Below, piece after piece: positions 32,277 to 36,587 of a DNA stretch of 36,587 bases. The number at the start of each line of letters is the position of its first letter. The stretch's first letter is position 1. Origin of the DNA: Aquihabitans sp. (GTDB lineage Bacteria; Actinomycetota; Acidimicrobiia; Acidimicrobiales; Iamiaceae). The stretch lies in assembly GCA_025353965.1 (NCBI GenBank), contig JANXNS010000185.1:1-36587 (forward strand), written 5' to 3'. The position numbers and the translations under genes were made by a program. The notes below the pieces were generated by a model, which had not been told where the DNA came from, made no database searches, and saw nothing but the letters and a program-made list of their open reading frames with translations.

Positions 32277-32315
32277 GTTGGGAGGGGACTTCCCAACCAG
32301 AACCACAGGGGACTC

Positions 32316-33626
32316 ATGAAACGCACCGCGCTGGCCATCACTTTTGTCACCCTCGCGCTCCTAGCCACGTCATGTAGCGAGGCGGCACCCAAGGGCACCG
32401 ACGCGAAGAGCCCCGGCACAACGATCCCCAGCACTTCGTGCGAGGGCCCCAAGCTCCTCGCCTGTGCCCGGGCGTCCATGCTCGGCAATCTCGTGCCAGC
32501 CAAGGCCACCAAGGCCACCGGCACCCCGATCACCCTTGGCATGATCAACCAGGAGAACACGCCCGCCGGGTCGTTTCCCGAGCTGAGCCAAGCAGTCCAA
32601 GCTGCGGTGACCTTTGTAAACGATGAACTCGGCGGGGTCGACGGCCACCCCATCAAGGTCGAGGTGTGCAACACCAAGTTCTCCACCGAAGGCTCCACCG
32701 CCTGCGGCCAAAAGTTCGTCGACGAGAATGTGCCGGCCGTCCTCGGCGGCATCGATGTCTTCGGCAACGCCAATGACGTTCTCGACCAAAATGACATTCC
32801 CTTCATTGGGGGCATCCCCGTCAGCACCCAGTCGGTCACCTCACCGAACTCGTTCCAGTGGAGCGGCGGTACCTGGGGGGCAACGGTTGCCTTTGCGGAC
32901 TACGCCATCCACACGCTGAAGGCCAAGAACGTCGCCATCGTTTACAGCGAGTTCGGCTCCATCACCGACAGCGCCAGATACGGCGAGCGGGTGCTCAAGG
33001 ACAGTGGTATCCAGGTCGAACTGGTGCCGTTCCCCATCATGTCGCCAGACATCAGCACCCCGCTCCAAGCGGCGGCCGCCAACAAGCCCGATGCCATCAT
33101 GGTGTTGGCCGCCGACACAAGTTGCAAGGCCGCCTTCGACGCCTTGGACGCCCAGCAAATCACCGCGACTCCCTTCTTCACGGGGGCATGCGCACCGCCC
33201 ACAATCATCGACCCGCTGCCGGAGGCCAAGACCAACGGCACCATCTTCAACGTCGAGGGGCCCATTGCCCGCGACAACCCGGGGCCAGATCCGACTCTCT
33301 ACAACGCCGTGATCAATCAGTACGGCAAGGGCTTGAACCCGGTTGGCGCCGGCACCGTCTCGTTCCGCAGTTTCATGAACCTGTACGCCGTGATGCGTCA
33401 CATAGGGGCCGACAAGCTCAGCCCGGCAAACCTCATCAAGGCCCTTCGGGCCACCGTGGACGAACCCAGCTTCATGGGCCACCCTTATACATGCGATGGC
33501 AAGCAATTCAAGGGGCTCCCGGGCATCTGCTCCCCTCAACAAGTGTTGGCCCGTATGGAACACAAGCAGTTGAGCCAGGTGGGCGGCTGGATCGACGTAG
33601 GTGCCATTTACGCCGCAACGTTCTGA
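32316..33626 (+). CDS. ABC transporter substrate-binding lipoprotein (LivK/HAAT type)
   Basis: A 436-residue lipoprotein with the signal MKRTALAITFVTLALLATSC; the cysteine at ~20 is the lipidation site. The mature part is a type I periplasmic-binding fold (GTPITLGMINQENTPAGSFPELSQA, then VCNTKFSTEGSTACGQKFVDENVPAVLGG, IVYSEFGSITDSARYGERVLKDSG). Relatives bind branched-chain amino acids, amides, urea, or aromatic and other acids, so the ligand must be read from context; the oxygenase/ligase operon suggests a hydrophobic or aromatic compound. The ATG at 32316 with AGGGG in front is preferred over the track's 32274. It is the first gene of a complete importer operon. Confidence 0.9.
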   Translation: MKRTALAITFVTLALLATSCSEAAPKGTDAKSPGTTIPSTSCEGPKLLACARASMLGNLVPAKATKATGTPITLGMINQENTPAGSFPELSQAVQAAVTFVNDELGGVDGHPIKVEVCNTKFSTEGSTACGQKFVDENVPAVLGGIDVFGNANDVLDQNDIPFIGGIPVSTQSVTSPNSFQWSGGTWGATVAFADYAIHTLKAKNVAIVYSEFGSITDSARYGERVLKDSGIQVELVPFPIMSPDISTPLQAAAANKPDAIMVLAADTSCKAAFDALDAQQITATPFFTGACAPPTIIDPLPEAKTNGTIFNVEGPIARDNPGPDPTLYNAVINQYGKGLNPVGAGTVSFRSFMNLYAVMRHIGADKLSPANLIKALRATVDEPSFMGHPYTCDGKQFKGLPGICSPQQVLARMEHKQLSQVGGWIDVGAIYAATF

Positions 33627-33656
33627 GGCCTGCTCATCTCCACCTCTATCGGGTTT

Positions 33657-35621
33657 TTGTTGGCTGGCCTTGGCAGCGGTGCGGTGGTTGCCTCACTGGC
33701 GCTTGGCCTCGTGCTCGGGCATCGAGCCAACGGTGTCATCAACTTTGCCCACGCCGCCATGGGCATGTATCTGGCCTACGCCTACTTTGAGTTTCGGGAG
33801 ACGGGCGACCTGGTCCTGCCCGTCATTGGATTGCCGTCGCGGATACACCTGCTCGCCCGCCCCACCCTGGGGAGCGCGCTCCTGGTGACGGTGCTCCTGG
33901 GCCTCGCCCTGGGTGTCGCCGTTTACTGGCTCGTGTTCCGGCCGCTGCGCGAAGCACCGCCCTTGGCCCGAGTCGTTGCATCGCTGGGTCTGCTCCTCTA
34001 CACACAAGAAATGGCGCGGCTGCGCTTCCCGACCTCGGGGGCGGGTGTAGTGGTGCGCCGGGCGATTCTCCCGGACGGCCCGGTACATCTTCTCGGGTCC
34101 ACGGTTAGCGCCAACCGCCTACTCCTCACCGCCATGGTGATCGTGGCCACGATCGTCCTCACCGTGGTCTTCCGGCTCACCCGATTCGGACTAGCCACCA
34201 GGGCTGCGGCCGGCAACGAAAAGGGGGCCCTCCTCATCGGCATCGCCCCCGACCAACTCGGTTCGATCTGCTGGGCCATTGCCGCAGCGCTAGCCGGAGC
34301 CGCGGTCATCTTCATCGAACCGATTTCTGGCCTTGACCCCGCCATCACAACCTTGCTGGTAGTTCCAGCGCTCGCCGCCGCGCTCATTGGCAGCCTGGAG
34401 TCGTTCGCCATCACCTCGGCCGCCGGGATCGGCATCGGGATGGTCCAGTCGCTCATTCTCGGCTGGGCGGTGCGCCCGTCCACCACGTGGATTCCGCACT
34501 GGCTGCCCACCACCGGAATTCAGGCCGCAGTGCCCGTCGTGCTCATCATTTTGGTGCTGGTCCTTCGCGGTGATGCGCTACCAGATCGGTCGGCCATTGC
34601 GCCCCGATCGCTCCCCGCCTCACCGACCCCCCGGCACGTAGTGGCCTGGACCCTGCTCTTGTCTGGGTTGGCTGGCGGCGGCCTGTTGGTCTTCAGCGCG
34701 TCGTATCGGCAGGCGCTGGTGGTCACCATGATTTTTGCGTTGCTTGCCCTGTCGGTGGTGGTAGTCACCGGCTACAGCGGCCAGATTTCCTTGGCCCAGA
34801 TGGCATTCGCCGGGGTGGCCGGCTTTGCTGCGATCCGCCTTTCTGAGCACGGCGTCGCCTTCTTACCGGCGCTTGTCATGGCGGCCCTGGTATCCACGGC
34901 TCTCGGTCTGCTCATTGGCTATCCGGCCACGCGGGTGCGCGGCATGACGTTGGCGGTGGCCACTCTCGCCATGGCCGTGGCCATCGAGGGCTTGATCCTG
35001 GCCAGCGAACCCTTCTCGGGCGGTGCCGCCGGGTCGAGCGCCCCGCGACCATCGCTGTTCGGGATCGACATTGGCTTCAATGCGCGGGGCGCCGACAACT
35101 TCCGACCGGCGTTTGGTTTCGTCGTGATCGTGGTGCTGGCTCTTGCCGCGTGCGCAGTGGCGAACTTGCGTCGGAACCGAACCGGGTTGCGCTGGCTTGC
35201 GGTTCGTGCCAATGAGCGGGCGGCTGCGGCGGCAGGGATCGACGTGACCCGATCCAAGCTGGGCGCCTTCGCCACCTCGTCATTCCTCGCCGGTCTGAGC
35301 GGCGGGCTCACCGCGTTTGCCACCACTACCTTGTCGCCCACGTCGTTCGCGGTCATCGGTGCCCTGGTAGCGCTATCGCTCACCTACCTGGCCGGTGTCT
35401 CGAGCATCTCCGGGGCATTTCTGGCCGGCGGATTGGCGCAGGCCGGCATCATCACCACCGCCATGAATACCCAGACCGATGGGTGGGCAGGTCGCTATGC
35501 CTTTGCCATCAGCGGGTTGGCGTTGATCATCACGGCGATCCTTGCGCCTCAAGGCTTGACCGGGCTCTGGCGCAACCGTCTGGCAACCATGACGGCCCAC
35601 ACCGCAAAGGCACCATCGTGA
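33657..35621 (+). CDS. fused LivH-LivM ABC permease
   Basis: A 654-residue protein that joins the two permease subunits normally encoded separately. The LivH half has ANGVINFAHAAMGMY near 24-38; the LivM half begins after a linker at ~310-325 and has VVVTGYSGQISLAQMAFAG near 368 and a C-terminal SGAFLAGGLAQAG. About 16-18 membrane segments are expected. The start is unclear: no ATG or GTG exists near, and TTG 33657 is used here, while the frame stays open back to the binding-protein TGA (CTG at 33630 would give LLISTSIGFL). It lies 30 bases after that stop and in the same frame, so coupled initiation is likely. The end overlaps LivG by GTGA. Confidence 0.9.
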   Translation: MLAGLGSGAVVASLALGLVLGHRANGVINFAHAAMGMYLAYAYFEFRETGDLVLPVIGLPSRIHLLARPTLGSALLVTVLLGLALGVAVYWLVFRPLREAPPLARVVASLGLLLYTQEMARLRFPTSGAGVVVRRAILPDGPVHLLGSTVSANRLLLTAMVIVATIVLTVVFRLTRFGLATRAAAGNEKGALLIGIAPDQLGSICWAIAAALAGAAVIFIEPISGLDPAITTLLVVPALAAALIGSLESFAITSAAGIGIGMVQSLILGWAVRPSTTWIPHWLPTTGIQAAVPVVLIILVLVLRGDALPDRSAIAPRSLPASPTPRHVVAWTLLLSGLAGGGLLVFSASYRQALVVTMIFALLALSVVVVTGYSGQISLAQMAFAGVAGFAAIRLSEHGVAFLPALVMAALVSTALGLLIGYPATRVRGMTLAVATLAMAVAIEGLILASEPFSGGAAGSSAPRPSLFGIDIGFNARGADNFRPAFGFVVIVVLALAACAVANLRRNRTGLRWLAVRANERAAAAAGIDVTRSKLGAFATSSFLAGLSGGLTAFATTTLSPTSFAVIGALVALSLTYLAGVSSISGAFLAGGLAQAGIITTAMNTQTDGWAGRYAFAISGLALIITAILAPQGLTGLWRNRLATMTAHTAKAPS

Positions 35622-36376
35622 CCGGCGAGCCGATTCTGGATGTCCGAGATCTGACCGTGAGTCACGGTGGGCTCATAGCAGTCGACGACTTGTCGTTTCA
35701 AGTGGGGCCGCGCCAAATCGTTGGCCTTATCGGCCCGAATGGTGCCGGTAAGACCACGTGCATCGACACCCTCACCGGGTTCACTGCCCTCAAGCGAGGG
35801 CGCATCTTGTTCTTGGGTCAACCCATCGACGGGCTTCCTGCGCACGCTCGAGCTCGAATCGGGTTGGTCCGGACCTTCCAATCGCTCGAGCTCTTCGATG
35901 ACCTAAGCGTTCGAGAGAACCTGCTGGTCTCGGCCAGTACCCCCACCTGGCGATCAACCCTCACCGATATGTTCCGAGCCAAGCCCGCGGTCGACCGACA
36001 GGTCGACGCCGTACTGGCTCAACTCGACCTCACGGGGCTGGCCGACCGGTCACCATCGTCGTTGTCCAACGGCCAGCGCCACCTCGTTGCCCTGGCCCGA
36101 GCGTTGGTCGCCCGCCCCAAACTACTCCTCCTCGACGAACCAGCGGCCGGCCTTGATCCGGCCGAGACCAACGAGCTCAAGGACCTCCTCCGAACCCTGC
36201 CGGAGGCGGGAACCAGCCTGCTTCTGGTGGACCATGACATGTCCTTGGTCCTCGGCGTGTGCGACCTGATTCACGTCATCGACTTCGGGCGCCTCATCGC
36301 CAGTGGCCCCCCAGCGGAGATCCGCACCAACCCGGCGGTCATCGCCGCCTATCTCGGCCAGGAGCACCAGCCATGA
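35618..36376 (+). CDS. livG: ABC transporter ATP-binding protein LivG
   Basis: A 252-residue ATPase subunit of the importer. Walker A GPNGAGKTT is near 38-46, the Q-loop FQSLELFDDLSVRENLL follows, the signature is LSNGQR (~149) with N where G or Y is usual, Walker B is LLLLDEPAAGLDP (~168-180) and the switch His is in LLVDHDMSLV. It carries the LivG-type insert between the Q-loop and signature (TPTWRSTLTDMFRAKPAVDRQ). The GTG start overlaps the permease stop (GTGA), and its own TGA overlaps the ATG of LivF (ATGA), so the importer genes form one tightly coupled operon. Confidence 0.93.
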   Translation: MTGEPILDVRDLTVSHGGLIAVDDLSFQVGPRQIVGLIGPNGAGKTTCIDTLTGFTALKRGRILFLGQPIDGLPAHARARIGLVRTFQSLELFDDLSVRENLLVSASTPTWRSTLTDMFRAKPAVDRQVDAVLAQLDLTGLADRSPSSLSNGQRHLVALARALVARPKLLLLDEPAAGLDPAETNELKDLLRTLPEAGTSLLLVDHDMSLVLGVCDLIHVIDFGRLIASGPPAEIRTNPAVIAAYLGQEHQP

Positions 36377-36587
36377 CTGGCCCCGACTCGTCACCGGCGT
36401 TGGTGGTCCGTGACCTCGAGGCCGGCTACGACCGGGTCCAGGTGCTGTACGGCGTCGAGCTCACGGTTGGCGCAGGTGAGGTCGTTGCCCTGCTCGGCGC
36501 CAACGGTGCGGGAAAGACCACCACCCTGCTCACGATCAGTGGGATCGTTCCCCGCCAGGCCGGAACCGTTGAGGTGCTGGGCGAGAC
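36373..36587 (+). CDS. livF: ABC transporter ATP-binding protein LivF, N-terminal part
   Basis: The first 71 residues of the second importer ATPase, cut by the window edge. LVVRDLEAGYDRVQVLYGVELTVGAGEVVALLGANGAGKTT shows the LivF-type start (GYD.VQVLYGV) and Walker A. The ATG at 36373 overlaps the LivG stop. With it the importer has all expected parts (binding protein, two permease halves, two ATPases). Confidence 0.92.
   Translation, partial: MTGPDSSPALVVRDLEAGYDRVQVLYGVELTVGAGEVVALLGANGAGKTTTLLTISGIVPRQAGTVEVLGE

Overview
The window is high-GC, densely coded and actinobacterial in character. It has a WhiB-type Fe-S regulator, an F420-dependent luciferase-like oxidoreductase, a mycobacterial-type coiled-coil/zinc-ribbon protein, many GTG and TTG starts, and many 1-4 base stop/start overlaps. 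The mix (carotenoid oxygenase, Baeyer-Villiger monooxygenase, PAPS sulfotransferase, LLM oxidoreductase, exported ferritin-like proteins) suggests a free-living Actinomycetota member, perhaps Acidimicrobiia. That placement is an inference; no 16S rRNA or tRNA gene was seen. No insertion sequence, prophage or CRISPR array was found.

Layout. (1) 1-3034: the 3' end of a GlxA-like AraC regulator, a DJ-1/PfpI protein resembling isonitrile hydratase, then on the minus strand a GHMP sugar kinase, a GNAT and a WhiB regulator. (2) 3224-5695, minus strand: an operon of a short rubrerythrin, a two-cluster Fe-S/CCG oxidoreductase and a DUF3501 protein. (3) 5859-10919, plus strand: glycerol-3-phosphate dehydrogenase, an alkylglycerone-phosphate-synthase-like flavoprotein, a small membrane protein and an FGGY kinase, the last three joined by GTGA overlaps. 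(4) 11038-12395: two adjacent Tat-exported ferritin-like proteins. (5) 12418-12808: the RNase P RNA, followed by a decayed FxLYD-like membrane protein gene. (6) 13226-16555, minus strand: a class A penicillin-binding protein, a zinc-ribbon protein and a YdjM-like membrane protein. (7) 16660-22231: an F420-type oxidoreductase, a PAS-GGDEF-EAL protein, a GH36 alpha-galactosidase and a small hypothetical protein. (8) 22232-28169: a Baeyer-Villiger monooxygenase divergent from a short-chain dehydrogenase, a GH29 alpha-L-fucosidase with a small upstream ORF, and a sulfotransferase followed by a GNAT gene remnant. (9) 28497-36587: an acyl-CoA ligase coupled to a carotenoid-cleavage-type oxygenase, divergent from a TetR regulator, then a branched-chain-amino-acid-type ABC importer (binding lipoprotein, a fused LivH-LivM permease, LivG and the start of LivF).

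The most interesting unit is region 9. Near-identical partly palindromic sites (AACrCTGTTCAsT) lie in the oxygenase/TetR divergent promoter and directly after a TATAAA box in front of the ABC importer. This suggests that one TetR protein controls both uptake and oxidative cleavage/CoA activation of one hydrophobic or aromatic substrate, such as an apocarotenoid or a stilbene-like compound. Other points worth a second look are the glycerol/ether-lipid-like operon, the ferritin-like pair in which one member has lost its fourth-helix metal ligands, and two gene remnants absent from the ORF track.
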